Part shown: piece by piece, positions 42,869 through 52,071 of the stretch
Layout: the number at the start of each line of letters is the position of its first letter
Numbering within the stretch: position 1 is the first letter of the stretch
Assembly: GCA_023428425.1 (NCBI GenBank)
Contig: JAEYYP010000017.1
Location: 9,081-73,080, forward strand
DNA: 64,000 nucleotides
Source: Pseudomonadota bacterium
Lineage (GTDB): Bacteria > Pseudomonadota > Alphaproteobacteria > Rhizobiales > Devosiaceae
Direction: 5' to 3'
Notes under the pieces: generated by a model
What the model saw: the letters and a program-made list of their open reading frames with translations, nothing else
What the model was told of the DNA's origin: nothing
Database searches by the model: none
Program-made: the position numbers and the translations under genes

Positions 42869-44059
42869 TCAGGCCCCGTCGCCACTCCGCTTCCGGTCAG
42901 TCCTGATCCAGCCCCCGCTCCGCTTGCCACCAGCGAAGGCCCGATAGAACCCGAGCTTCCCGAGGATGTAGGGCAGCACCCCCAAAATGGCTCGCGCCGG
43001 GAGCGCCCTGCGACCGAAAGCATGCCAAGCGAAGAAACTGGCGCCTGCGACCAGCAGGCAATTGGCGAAGGCAAGCCAGAGCGCCAGGCTCGGCAGTCCG
43101 AGCGCCAGCGTCAGGATCGCGGTAACCACAAAGGCGCTCGCGCAGAGCAGAAACAGCAAGGTCAGCGGCGGCACCATCACGTCGAGGATCAGCACCAGTG
43201 CACCCGGGTTGCGCAGGGCCCGCGGCAACAGTCGCAACATGCCGCCGATCATGCCGAGATGCCCCTCTTCCCAACGGCTCCGCTGGGTCGCGATGGCGGA
43301 CGCGGTTTGCGGAAAGTCGCTGTCGACCCTTGCCTCCGGGCAGAACCGGGCCGGCGTGCCTGCCAGCGCAAGGTCCACTCCCAGTTGCATGTCTTCGACG
43401 ATACTCGCATGGCCAAGGTTCGCGGCACTGATGATCGACCAGGGAAACGCCATGCCGGATCCGGTCAACTGACATCCGAACCCCAACCGCTGCAATCCGG
43501 CGGCGCGAACCTGGTTCTTCACGAGGAATGCCAGCTCGGCGACGCGAAGGCGAATATCGGCACCATCGGGTGCGGACATCAGGTAGAGGGCCTGGGCCGG
43601 TCGCCCCGACGATGCCGCGGCAGCCAGATGGTCGAGCGCGCCGGGTGCCAGCCGGCAATCGGCATCGACGATGACGACCACGTCGGGCGGCGCGGCCGAG
43701 AGATGCCGGACGCCATAGTCCAGCGCAAAGCCTTTTCCGCGTCTCTCGGGGTCGACCCTGACCACCACTTCCGCTCCAGCGCGTGCCGCGAGCCGGGCGG
43801 TATCGTCCGAGCAGTTGTCGGCCACGACCAGCAGGCGATCCCCGGTGCTCAGTTGCGTGCGCAGCGCGCTCACGGTCGCCTCGATGTCGGCTGCTTCATC
43901 ATGCGCGGGCACCAGCAGCGCCACGGTCGGCCTCGCGGACAGAGCCGCACTCCGTCGGCGCGCTGGCAGGAGGCTGGCCGCAACCTCGACCGCAAACACG
44001 CCGACCGGGACCAGCACAGCGAGGTTGCCGAGGATCAAGAGGACATTGGCGACGAGCAT
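42869..44059 (-). CDS. GT2-family glycosyltransferase, membrane-bound
   Basis: 396 residues from the ATG at 44059; a TTG at 44098 is in frame. One N-terminal membrane helix, a GT-A domain with VALLVPAHDEAADI, VVADNCSDDT and the DxD motif in VIVDADCRL, then QRSRWEEGH (the QxxRW motif of processive enzymes) and about three C-terminal membrane helices. This resembles polymerising or lipid-linked glycosyltransferases of exopolysaccharide pathways. It converges on the preceding glycosyltransferase gene with an 18-bp gap and diverges from the WecB-type gene. Confidence 0.9.
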   Translation of the reverse strand: MLVANVLLILGNLAVLVPVGVFAVEVAASLLPARRRSAALSARPTVALLVPAHDEAADIEATVSALRTQLSTGDRLLVVADNCSDDTARLAARAGAEVVVRVDPERRGKGFALDYGVRHLSAAPPDVVVIVDADCRLAPGALDHLAAAASSGRPAQALYLMSAPDGADIRLRVAELAFLVKNQVRAAGLQRLGFGCQLTGSGMAFPWSIISAANLGHASIVEDMQLGVDLALAGTPARFCPEARVDSDFPQTASAIATQRSRWEEGHLGMIGGMLRLLPRALRNPGALVLILDVMVPPLTLLFLLCASAFVVTAILTLALGLPSLALWLAFANCLLVAGASFFAWHAFGRRALPARAILGVLPYILGKLGFYRAFAGGKRSGGWIRTDRKRSGDGA

Positions 44060-44257
44060 TGGCAGTTCCCGACCGATCGCCCTCAGGCCTTGCGGCAATC
44101 AGGCCGAAAAAGCAACAGCGTCCCCATCTCAGTATGAATCAGGGGGCGAAATTAACACTGAATAGAACTACTTCGACGCGTCCGGTGCATTTCCTTGACC
44201 TTCCGTCGTCTGAACTGATGAAACATCCTGCACAGTTCTCGCGGGGCGCACGGCCGT

Positions 44258-45079
44258 ATGACCGATATACTTAGAAGCTCGTCGAATATTGATTCAAATT
44301 TTACGGGTTTTTCGGCCGAACGACTGTTCATGTTCGGGGTGACCTTTGACCTCCTCGACACGTCGGACGTACTCGCCCGCATCGACGCCGCGCGAGAGAA
44401 CGGGCGATTCAGCTACATCGTTACCCCGAACGTCGACCATGTCGTGCGCAACCAGTCGCCGCATGGCATCGCCGCTCCCTATGACGCAGCGTGGCTGACG
44501 CTGTGCGACAGCATGCCCCTGACCATTCTGGCGAAGCTGCTGGGGCACGAATTGCCGCGGGTGACCGGCTCCGATCTGACCGCGGAGGTTTTCGACAAGG
44601 TCCTTCGCGCTGGTGATCGACTGGCAGTCATCGCTTCGCACGAGGAGGTCGTTGACCGCCTGCGCCTTCAGTATCCCAAGCTGCGCATCCGGGTGCACGT
44701 CCCACCCATCGGGGTCAGGCACAACGCGGAGGAGCTTCTCAAATGCGTCGACTTCGTCCGCGCCGAACCGAACGACTTCGTGTTCCTCGCGATCGGTTCG
44801 CCGCAGTCGGAGGCGATCGCCTACGCGCTCAGCAAGTCTGATAGCGCCAGTGGCATCGGGTTGTGCATCGGTGCCTCGCTGGAGTTCCTGACCGGCATGA
44901 AACGGCGGGCGCCGCGCTGGATGAGCGCAACCGGCCTCGAATGGCTGCACCGGCTGGCGACCGACCCGAGGCGGCTTTGGCGCCGCTATCTCTACGCGAT
45001 TGTTCCGCTGATGCGGCTGGTCGCGCATGAGCTGCGATTGAAGCGGAAGCGCCTACTGCGCGTCTATATAGAGCGCTAG
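44258..45079 (+). CDS. WecB/TagA/CpsF-family glycosyltransferase (GT26)
   Basis: 273 residues. The family motif TPNVDHVVRNQ (about residues 56-66) and the conserved sequence VFLAIGSPQSEAIA with GLCIGASLEFLTGMKRRAPRWM are clear. Known members transfer N-acetylmannosamine-type or glucuronic acid residues to undecaprenyl-linked sugars on the inner face of the membrane. The C terminus is basic and amphipathic, consistent with membrane attachment. Its 3' end overlaps the GH9-like gene by 27 bp, tail-to-tail. Confidence 0.91.
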   Translation: MTDILRSSSNIDSNFTGFSAERLFMFGVTFDLLDTSDVLARIDAARENGRFSYIVTPNVDHVVRNQSPHGIAAPYDAAWLTLCDSMPLTILAKLLGHELPRVTGSDLTAEVFDKVLRAGDRLAVIASHEEVVDRLRLQYPKLRIRVHVPPIGVRHNAEELLKCVDFVRAEPNDFVFLAIGSPQSEAIAYALSKSDSASGIGLCIGASLEFLTGMKRRAPRWMSATGLEWLHRLATDPRRLWRRYLYAIVPLMRLVAHELRLKRKRLLRVYIER

Positions 45080-47776
45080 GGCCGCCATTGTTCCGATGGA
45101 CTGGTGCACGGTGTATTCCTGCTGCATGACCAGGGCCGGGTGCTGCACAAGATACTCGGCATAAGGCAGCGAGAACCTCGGTGGCTCGATCCGTCGCTGC
45201 GCCGCGTGTTCGTCCTCTCCCACCTCGGGCAGGGGAGACCAGGGTGGGCCGAATATCCAGCCATACGCGGTCTGCGCCTGCGATGCCCAGCCATAGATGG
45301 TGATGCCGGCCGGCGCCACGACTCCCATGGCGATGCGGTCCTCATGCAGCGGGTTGCCGACCGCGCGAACACCCATGCCGGTCGTCAGGCTCAGGCCGAG
45401 CTGGTTGGCACCAGTCATGGCGTGATGCCCCTGTTCCATCGCCCGCAGGATTGCCGGGTTGCCGGTGAGCTGGTGCGCCCGCATCAGCACCTGCAACTCG
45501 AAGTACCCTGGTGCGCCGCCCTGCCCCCATCCGGCCGGTGCCCCAGGATGCTTGAGGCTGGGATAGGCGAAGCCCGACTGCGCTTCGACGATCAGCAGCG
45601 CCTCCTGCTCGAAGCGGGCCTCGATGTCCGCCACGATCGCGGGGTCTCGATCTGCCGAATGCAGATAGTCCCAGGCGGCGTCGGCCGTCGGACCGTTGAA
45701 CGGCAGGCCACTCCGCCATTGATCAACGAAGACGCGAGCGTACTCGGCTCTCGGGTTCAGCCGTGTCAGCGCGGCCGCGGCGGCAGTTCGATAGTCCGCG
45801 GCGCGCCTCTGGAGCTGGTCGCGACGGGACGCCCAGGGCACCTCGGCGAACAGCCCGGCCAGCGTCCCTGCGCGCACTGCATCGGCGTAGAAGGCATCGG
45901 GGTCGTCGAAGCCCCGCTCGGCGGCATGCCAGGCTGCCGTGGCGCTTTGCGCGTAGAGCGCCGCCAGGTCCCCGGCGTTCAGATCCTGCAGTAGCCTGGC
46001 CAAGCCGGCGGCAGCGGCCGCGTAGCGGTAGCTCGATACATGGTCGGGCGCGTAGGCGAAGACGGTCTGGTGCTCGAGGTAGCTCGGGACGCCCTTCACC
46101 GGGTGCTCTGCGCTTTCGATCCCGCCGCGAATGCTCCCGTCCGCCGCTTGCAGGCGGCGGTAGAAATCGAGCGTCCAGATTGCCTCATGCACGAGATCGG
46201 GAAGTGCATCTTTGTCGCCGTAGAGCGTCGGATCGAGCACCTCCGCCGATTTCGGCAGCCCCGACTGGCTGACCCAGCGCCGGCGGGGCGTGAACTCATG
46301 CACCTGGAGCAGCAGGTTGGCGACCTGCAGATGCTGAATGCGCCGATCCCAGTCGCCGGCATCCATGTAGCCGCCCCAGAAGCTATTGGGCGCGACTTCA
46401 TCCGTGATCCAGTCGGAACCGGCACCCTGCGCAAAGTGGACGAAGCCGTCGAACTCCGACGACCAGGCCAGCGGCAGCTGCGACAGCCTGATCTCGAAGT
46501 CGGGACCGGGCCGGAAGGTCGCGGGACGGGAGAAGCCGAAGCGGCCGTCGAGCGCCACTCCGCTGCGGTGGTGGTAGAGACCGGCGAGGTGGGCGAGGCC
46601 GGCCGTGCGCCAGACGTCGGCGCTGATGACCAGCGGGTCCGACACGCCCAGTCCCGCGATCCAAAGTCGGTATTCGCCAGCAGCCGCTGGCTCCCAGGCT
46701 GAATAGTCCAGCTCGAACACATAGGTCGCTGCGCGATTGGCACGCAGTGCCGGCGTGGCCCGCGCGCCAGGAGAGACGGCCTGAGGCAGGTCGCCGGTCT
46801 GGTCGGAAACGGCAAAGCTCGACGCGGTGACGCTGGCGATGGTGGCAAAGATGGCCCCTGCATCCATCTCACCTGCCAGGCGCTCGAGCATGACCCGCTG
46901 CCCCTCGACAAACCCATGGGGTTTGTCGCTCACGAAAACGCCGTCAGCCTCGCGCCGCAGGAAGACCGGCACTCCGGAACTGTCGGCGTACTCCAGCAAC
47001 GGCTCCGCCAGACCATTGCCGGGCTCGGGCGTGTCGGGAGAAGACCGCAGGCGGATCGGAGCGCTGAACACGACGGTATTGGTCGCATCGACAATGCCGA
47101 AAGCGTCAATGCCGTACTCGCGGAAGTCCACCGCTCCCCGGCCCGGCAGCCACAGTGACAGGAACGCCGACTTGCCGACGTCGGTGGCGCGGTGACCGTT
47201 CTGGGTCGCGTGCAACGACGAGAGCCGCGTGCTGGCGGGATCAAAGGTGAAACCGGTATCGGCGAGCGCCGCGTCGGGCCAGGCAATGCGATGGTCGCCG
47301 GCGGCCAGAGGACCATCCAGCTCGAGGTAGATATCGTGCTGGAAGCTGGCGCCCGACCGGTTGTCGCCGTTGCCGGCGCGGTAGAGGCCGGAATCGTAGG
47401 GCATGGACTTGCGGTGGACCGCAACCACGGCGCGTCCGCCGATCGCAGCATAGCGCCCCGGTTCGTCGACAGCGCTCCGATCGAGGTACGACGTGGGCGG
47501 TACGTCGGCGACCCGGAGGTGGTCGTGCCGTGGCCCGACGACGATGCCCCAGTCTCCGTCATGGTTCACCCAGGTCCCCACCGCTTCGGACCGCGGCACA
47601 TCGAGTGCAACTACCCCTCCGCGCATGAACGGCGGATCGCGCACCACGACGTGAATGACGTCCGGCGCCGCCATCGCGACCTCCGCCACCATTACGGTCT
47701 GGGCAGCGGTTCCGGTGCTCCCGCCCGCCGTCAGGACGAGCAGCAGGACGGCAAGGGCCAGCTTGGTCAGGATCAC
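45053..47776 (-). CDS. Secreted glycoside hydrolase family 9-like protein
   Basis: 907 residues with a GTG start and a clear signal peptide (MILTKLALAVLLLVLTAGGS). The first 400 or so residues are beta-rich, including an N-terminal Ig-like segment of the kind that precedes many GH9 domains. The catalytic domain from about residue 420 has GGYMDAGDWDRRIQHL (the DAGD catalytic aspartates), a GANQLGLSLTTGMG region and a late QQEYTVHQSIGTMAA that holds the candidate acid glutamate. GH9 enzymes invert beta-1,4 links in cellulose and related glucans. In this locus it probably trims or releases the cluster's own polysaccharide in the periplasm or outside. Confidence 0.85.
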   Translation of the reverse strand: MILTKLALAVLLLVLTAGGSTGTAAQTVMVAEVAMAAPDVIHVVVRDPPFMRGGVVALDVPRSEAVGTWVNHDGDWGIVVGPRHDHLRVADVPPTSYLDRSAVDEPGRYAAIGGRAVVAVHRKSMPYDSGLYRAGNGDNRSGASFQHDIYLELDGPLAAGDHRIAWPDAALADTGFTFDPASTRLSSLHATQNGHRATDVGKSAFLSLWLPGRGAVDFREYGIDAFGIVDATNTVVFSAPIRLRSSPDTPEPGNGLAEPLLEYADSSGVPVFLRREADGVFVSDKPHGFVEGQRVMLERLAGEMDAGAIFATIASVTASSFAVSDQTGDLPQAVSPGARATPALRANRAATYVFELDYSAWEPAAAGEYRLWIAGLGVSDPLVISADVWRTAGLAHLAGLYHHRSGVALDGRFGFSRPATFRPGPDFEIRLSQLPLAWSSEFDGFVHFAQGAGSDWITDEVAPNSFWGGYMDAGDWDRRIQHLQVANLLLQVHEFTPRRRWVSQSGLPKSAEVLDPTLYGDKDALPDLVHEAIWTLDFYRRLQAADGSIRGGIESAEHPVKGVPSYLEHQTVFAYAPDHVSSYRYAAAAAGLARLLQDLNAGDLAALYAQSATAAWHAAERGFDDPDAFYADAVRAGTLAGLFAEVPWASRRDQLQRRAADYRTAAAAALTRLNPRAEYARVFVDQWRSGLPFNGPTADAAWDYLHSADRDPAIVADIEARFEQEALLIVEAQSGFAYPSLKHPGAPAGWGQGGAPGYFELQVLMRAHQLTGNPAILRAMEQGHHAMTGANQLGLSLTTGMGVRAVGNPLHEDRIAMGVVAPAGITIYGWASQAQTAYGWIFGPPWSPLPEVGEDEHAAQRRIEPPRFSLPYAEYLVQHPALVMQQEYTVHQSIGTMAALALYIDAQ

Positions 47777-47875
47777 CTGGTCATTAACCTTCGATAGCTT
47801 TTGCGAGGCGCATTAACCAGCGTCCCCGCCGGGTCGTGCTAGCAGTCAAACTATCAGGGTTGAAAGGCCACCGTC

Positions 47876-49231
47876 TTGAAATTCGTAGTCTTGGCAATCG
47901 CGGTTTCTGCGGCTTTTCCATTAAGCCTGATGCTGCGAAGCTCCCAGGGCTTTGCCCGACTCTTCTGGGTCGCGTTTGGCATGCTGCCTTTTCTGTCAAC
48001 GGCGCTGCCCCTGTTTGACATCGGCATCGTCACGCTGGCCGGCGAATGGATCGGCTTCGTCTACAGCCTCGAAGTCACCCTCATCGATATCATGGCCCTT
48101 GCAGCGCTGCTGAGCTTCTCGGCGCAGGGCGGATCGATACCCGCCTGGTGCAAGCTGCCGCTGCTGCTCTATGTCGGCGCGACCGCGCTTTCGGCACTGC
48201 ACGCCAGCAACCCCCTCGCGGCGTCGTTCGGGGTGTGGCAGTTCGCTCGCATGGTCCTGATCATGGTCGTGGTGACCCGGCTATGCCTCGAGCCGCGCCG
48301 GGCGATCGAACTGCTCTTCGGTATGGCGCTCGGCATGGGCTGCCATCTGGTGGCGGTGATCCACCAGCGGTTCGGGCTCGGCATGACGCAGGCCAACGGG
48401 CTGTTCATCCATCAGAATACACTGGGCATGGTGGCCCACATGGTGCTGATCCCGCATCTTGCGCTGCTGCTGCATGGGTACCAGGGGCTGCGGACGCAGG
48501 TGTTCGCCGTATTCGGCACGCTGCTGGTAGTGGTATTCACCGCGTCGCGCGCCGCGGTCGGCCTCAGCGCCGCCGGAATTGCCCTCACCTACGCGGTGCT
48601 GGCGCTCGCCGGGTTGACCGGACGCAAGATGCTGTTCGCGGCACTGGCCGTCATGGGCCTGGCACTCGTCACCCCGGTGGCGATTTCGGCCTTCGAGAGC
48701 CGCTTTGCGGCAGTGCCGCTGAATGAAAGCCAGTACGACGAACGCGCAGCCTTCAACCGTGCCGCAAGCTTCATCCTCGATGACCATCCGTGGGGCGTCG
48801 GCGTCAATCACTATGTCCACGTTGCCCGCGATTTCGGCTATTCCGACCGCGCCGGTGTCGCGCCTGTCGAGGGCAACCGGAACAACATCGTCCACAACGC
48901 CTATCTCCTGGCAGGAGCCGAAACCGGCTATCTCGGCCTCGTCGCCTTCTGCCTGATGCTTGCCGTACCCCTCGTCACCGCGCTGGTGACCGGCTGGCGC
49001 TTCCGCGCCATGGCCGAGGGTGCCCTGCTGCTGGGGCTCGGTACGGCCCTGTCGGTGGTCTACCTGCACTCCTTCTTCGAGTGGGTGATCTTCATCAAGG
49101 AAGTGCAGTACCTGCTGTTCATGACCATGGGCATGATCTTCGGGATCGCACTGCGCCTGAATGCAATGGCGCGCACCCCGGCCAAGGGGACGCCCGCCCC
49201 GCAAGTCCTTCTGTCGAGGGCAGGCGCATGA
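47876..49231 (+). CDS. O-antigen polymerase/ligase-like membrane protein (Wzy/WaaL type)
   Basis: 451 residues from a TTG at 47876, with about 11 hydrophobic helices. The signature region lies in the large periplasmic loop: HPWGVGVNHYVHVARDFG and NRNNIVHNAYLLAGAETGYLGL, matching the Wzy_C family. In Wzx/Wzy-dependent pathways such proteins join lipid-linked repeat units. It overlaps the export gene by four bases (ATGA), which favours a polymerase over a LPS ligase. The start codon is uncertain. Confidence 0.87.
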   Translation: MKFVVLAIAVSAAFPLSLMLRSSQGFARLFWVAFGMLPFLSTALPLFDIGIVTLAGEWIGFVYSLEVTLIDIMALAALLSFSAQGGSIPAWCKLPLLLYVGATALSALHASNPLAASFGVWQFARMVLIMVVVTRLCLEPRRAIELLFGMALGMGCHLVAVIHQRFGLGMTQANGLFIHQNTLGMVAHMVLIPHLALLLHGYQGLRTQVFAVFGTLLVVVFTASRAAVGLSAAGIALTYAVLALAGLTGRKMLFAALAVMGLALVTPVAISAFESRFAAVPLNESQYDERAAFNRAASFILDDHPWGVGVNHYVHVARDFGYSDRAGVAPVEGNRNNIVHNAYLLAGAETGYLGLVAFCLMLAVPLVTALVTGWRFRAMAEGALLLGLGTALSVVYLHSFFEWVIFIKEVQYLLFMTMGMIFGIALRLNAMARTPAKGTPAPQVLLSRAGA

Positions 49232-50517
49232 CGGGCACCCGCATAAACTCAGTTACCGCAGACCTGGCGCCGGCCAGTCGCGCATCGGCAAGGAGCCCGA
49301 CCTTGAACCCATCCAGGATCATCGCAACTGCGGCCATGCTGGCATTCCTGTCACCGGTGACGGTGCAGGCCACCGAGCAGTACCTCATGGGCGTGCAGGA
49401 CAGCCTGCGCATCTACGTCGCCGAATGGCCGGCCCTTTCGACCAATGTCGTGGTCGGCGCTGGCGGCGAGATCTCCTTGCCGGTGATCGGCCAGGTGCAG
49501 GCGGCGAACCTCGATACGGCCCAGCTGGGCAAGCTGATCGCCGAACGGCTGATGGAGGTGGAGAACCTCCCTGACCTGCCGAGCACGTCGGTCGAAGTGG
49601 TGGCCTATCGCCCCTTCTACATCCTCGGCAACGTCACCAATCCGGGCGAATACAACTACCGGCCGGGAATGCTGATCCTCAATGCGTTGAGCATTGCCGG
49701 CGGCGCCTACCGCGCGCCGGATCGTTCGCAATGGGACATCGAGCGCGTCACCATCAGCAGCAGCGGCGAACTCTCGGTGCTGAACCTGCGCTACAGCGAC
49801 CTGCTCGCCCAGCAGTTGCGGCTGGGAGCCGAGCGCGACGGTCTCGATGCCTTTCCGGAGCCTCCCGCCGATGCCGGACCTGACCTGCTGCGCGCACTCG
49901 AAGAGCAGCAACGCATCTTCGACGGCAACCTCCGGCGTCGCGCGTCCGCCATCGCGTCGCTGCAGGCGTCGATCGGCACGACCGAGAAAGAGATCGACGC
50001 ACTCGACCGACAGTCGGTCGACTTGAACACCCGTCTGCAATCGCTTGAAGCCGAACTGGAGCAGGTGCGCGAGTTGGCCAAGAAGGATCTGGCCGTGCAG
50101 CGGCTCGCCCCACTCGAAAGCACGGTGGCCGAGGCGCAGCGCCAGCAGCAGGAGGGCGAAATCGCTCGACTGCGCGCCGAACAGGCACTGGCCGACCTCC
50201 GCCGGCAACTCGATGAGCTCGACCAGGTGCGGCAGGCCGAGCTGCTTGCCGAAATCCAGCGCGTCAACGCCGAACTGCGCGAAGTCCAGCAGCAGCGCGG
50301 CGCGCTGTCGCGACTGCTGAGCGGTGCGGCGTTCTATTCGGCCGATATCGCCGGGTCCGACACCGCCGCCGCCGACCAGCCCCTGCGCTATCTCATTGTG
50401 CGCGCCGATGGCGAAACAACGAGCGAAACCGAAGTCACCGAAACCACGCGCGTCCTGCCCGGAGACATCGTGAAGGTCCTGCGGGCGGCCGATCCAGCCC
50501 TCGCAGCCCGGCAGTAA
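49228..50517 (+). CDS. Polysaccharide export protein (ExoF/Wza-like)
   Basis: 429 residues. A signal-like segment ends near VQATEQ; then a Poly_export domain (YLMGVQDSLRIYVAEW, ISLPVIGQVQAANLDTAQLGKLI), an SLBB domain (YILGNVTNPGEYNYRPGMLILNALSIAGG), a long coiled coil at about residues 220-365, and a second SLBB-like C-terminal part ending VLPGDIVKVLR. The coiled coil between two SLBB parts is the layout of rhizobial ExoF proteins. It carries polymer across the periplasm or outer membrane. No lipobox is seen. Confidence 0.9.
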   Translation: MTGTRINSVTADLAPASRASARSPTLNPSRIIATAAMLAFLSPVTVQATEQYLMGVQDSLRIYVAEWPALSTNVVVGAGGEISLPVIGQVQAANLDTAQLGKLIAERLMEVENLPDLPSTSVEVVAYRPFYILGNVTNPGEYNYRPGMLILNALSIAGGAYRAPDRSQWDIERVTISSSGELSVLNLRYSDLLAQQLRLGAERDGLDAFPEPPADAGPDLLRALEEQQRIFDGNLRRRASAIASLQASIGTTEKEIDALDRQSVDLNTRLQSLEAELEQVRELAKKDLAVQRLAPLESTVAEAQRQQQEGEIARLRAEQALADLRRQLDELDQVRQAELLAEIQRVNAELREVQQQRGALSRLLSGAAFYSADIAGSDTAAADQPLRYLIVRADGETTSETEVTETTRVLPGDIVKVLRAADPALAARQ

Positions 50518-50527
50518 GGAGGTTCCC

Positions 50528-52066
50528 GTGCTTGAAATGAACCGAGTCCCATCGCCGGCGAGCGAGTTCGTCCTGCCGCCCACGATCTACGACTGGAAGT
50601 GGATGGCGAAGTCGTTGCTGCGCGGCGCCGTGCCTGCGCTGGCGATCACGCTGGTCTTCGCGGTTCTCGCCTTCGCCTATGTGCAGTTGCGGCCCTCGCA
50701 CTACACGGCGCAGACGATCCTCAACATCACCAACCTCCGCCTGTCTTCCACGGACCAGGACACCTTCTACGCCGAAGCGCTGTTCGACCCGACATTCCTC
50801 GAGACACAGATCCAGATCATCGGCTCGGAGCCGATCGTCCGTGCCGTGGTCGGCGAGGGCATCGCGGCCGGCATGCCCGGGCAGGAGGCCATCGATGCGT
50901 TTCGCCGGGGCCTGACCGTGGAACGGGTCGGGCAGAGCAACCTCGTCCGGATCGCCTACACCCATGCCGAGGCAGACCGTTCGGCGGAGCTCGCCAATGC
51001 GGTGGCTGCAGCCTACATCGAAAAACTCGGATCGGATCGTGACCGGGCGGTTCAGTCGGCCAGCAGCTGGCTCCGCGACAGGCTGCGCGGCGTCGGAGCA
51101 CAGGCCCAGATCGTCTCCGAAGCGACGCCGCCCGTCGAAAAGAGCGACACGCGGGGCATTCTGATCATTGCCGGCGCAATCGCCGCTGGCGGCGTCGCGG
51201 GCATCGCGCTGGCTTTGGTCGTTGGCTTCTTCGATCGTCGCATCCGCGACCCGAGACAGCTTGTCGCCGCGGTTGGCGCGGAGTGCCTCGGCATCGTGCC
51301 ATCGCTTCCGCCTGGCCACCAGATGGCGGCAGGTTCCTCGCCGGCAGGCGAGTTTTCCTTCGCTGCGGCGGCCTCGCCGCTGCACGACGTCGATCGCGGC
51401 CCGGCCTCGCCGGTCTGGCAGGCGATGAGAAGCGCGGGAGTGTCGGGCTCGGGATCGCCGGTCCGTACGCGCCGCGTCGCCATCACCTCCACCGTGCCCG
51501 GCGAGGGCGCGACGACGATTGCCGCCAACTACGCCCAGCTCGCCGCCCAGGCCGGCAGGCGTGTGCTGCTTGTCGACGCGCAGACCTACGATCCCGCGCT
51601 CACGCAGGCGCTCGCTCCCGGGGCGAGTGCCGGGCTAGTGGAGTTCCTCGCGGCTCCCGAGCCGGAGCTGCGGAGCTTCGTGCTGGTCGACCCGAAGGCG
51701 AGCGTGCACTTCCTGCCGCTCGGCGGCGCCGGCGAGAGCCCGCGACTGCTGTGGACGGACCGGATGGAGCGGCTGTTCGAGCAGGCCCGCGAGTACGACC
51801 TGATCGTCTTCGACATGCCCCCGCTCGTTGCGACAGGCGACATGCGGGCGGCCGCTCCGTTCATCGACAACGTGCTGCTCGTCCTGCAGTGGAACGCCGT
51901 GACTCACGACGACGTCAGCGCCGCACTCGATCTGGCACAACCGATCCGCGACAAGCTTGTCGGTGCCATCCTCAACAAGGTCTCGCTGAGCCGGAGGCAG
52001 CGCTGGCTGTCGCCGGAGATCGCCATCGTCGCCCGGCAGGCGGAACTGGCTACGAAGCGGAGCTAG
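50528..52066 (+). CDS. Wzz/BY-kinase-like chain-length protein with a degenerate Walker A
   Basis: 512 residues, GTG start 5 bp after AGGAGG. Wzz-type part: membrane helices at about 33-53 and 210-236 around a periplasmic segment of only about 155 residues, shorter than usual. A cytoplasmic P-loop domain of the bacterial tyrosine-kinase type follows: STVPGEGATT at 321-330 where Lys is expected at position 328 but Ala is present; Walker A' VLLVDAQTYDP; Walker B YDLIVFDMPP. There is no C-terminal tyrosine cluster. It probably keeps a structural role in chain length and export but has lost normal kinase activity. Confidence 0.88.
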   Translation: MLEMNRVPSPASEFVLPPTIYDWKWMAKSLLRGAVPALAITLVFAVLAFAYVQLRPSHYTAQTILNITNLRLSSTDQDTFYAEALFDPTFLETQIQIIGSEPIVRAVVGEGIAAGMPGQEAIDAFRRGLTVERVGQSNLVRIAYTHAEADRSAELANAVAAAYIEKLGSDRDRAVQSASSWLRDRLRGVGAQAQIVSEATPPVEKSDTRGILIIAGAIAAGGVAGIALALVVGFFDRRIRDPRQLVAAVGAECLGIVPSLPPGHQMAAGSSPAGEFSFAAAASPLHDVDRGPASPVWQAMRSAGVSGSGSPVRTRRVAITSTVPGEGATTIAANYAQLAAQAGRRVLLVDAQTYDPALTQALAPGASAGLVEFLAAPEPELRSFVLVDPKASVHFLPLGGAGESPRLLWTDRMERLFEQAREYDLIVFDMPPLVATGDMRAAAPFIDNVLLVLQWNAVTHDDVSAALDLAQPIRDKLVGAILNKVSLSRRQRWLSPEIAIVARQAELATKRS

Positions 52067-52071
52067 CCGCC

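Noticed and set aside
51283..52071. N-terminal extension of the GT4 gene at 52072
   Set aside because: The extension overlaps the Wzz/kinase-like gene in another frame and is Arg-rich with no domain.
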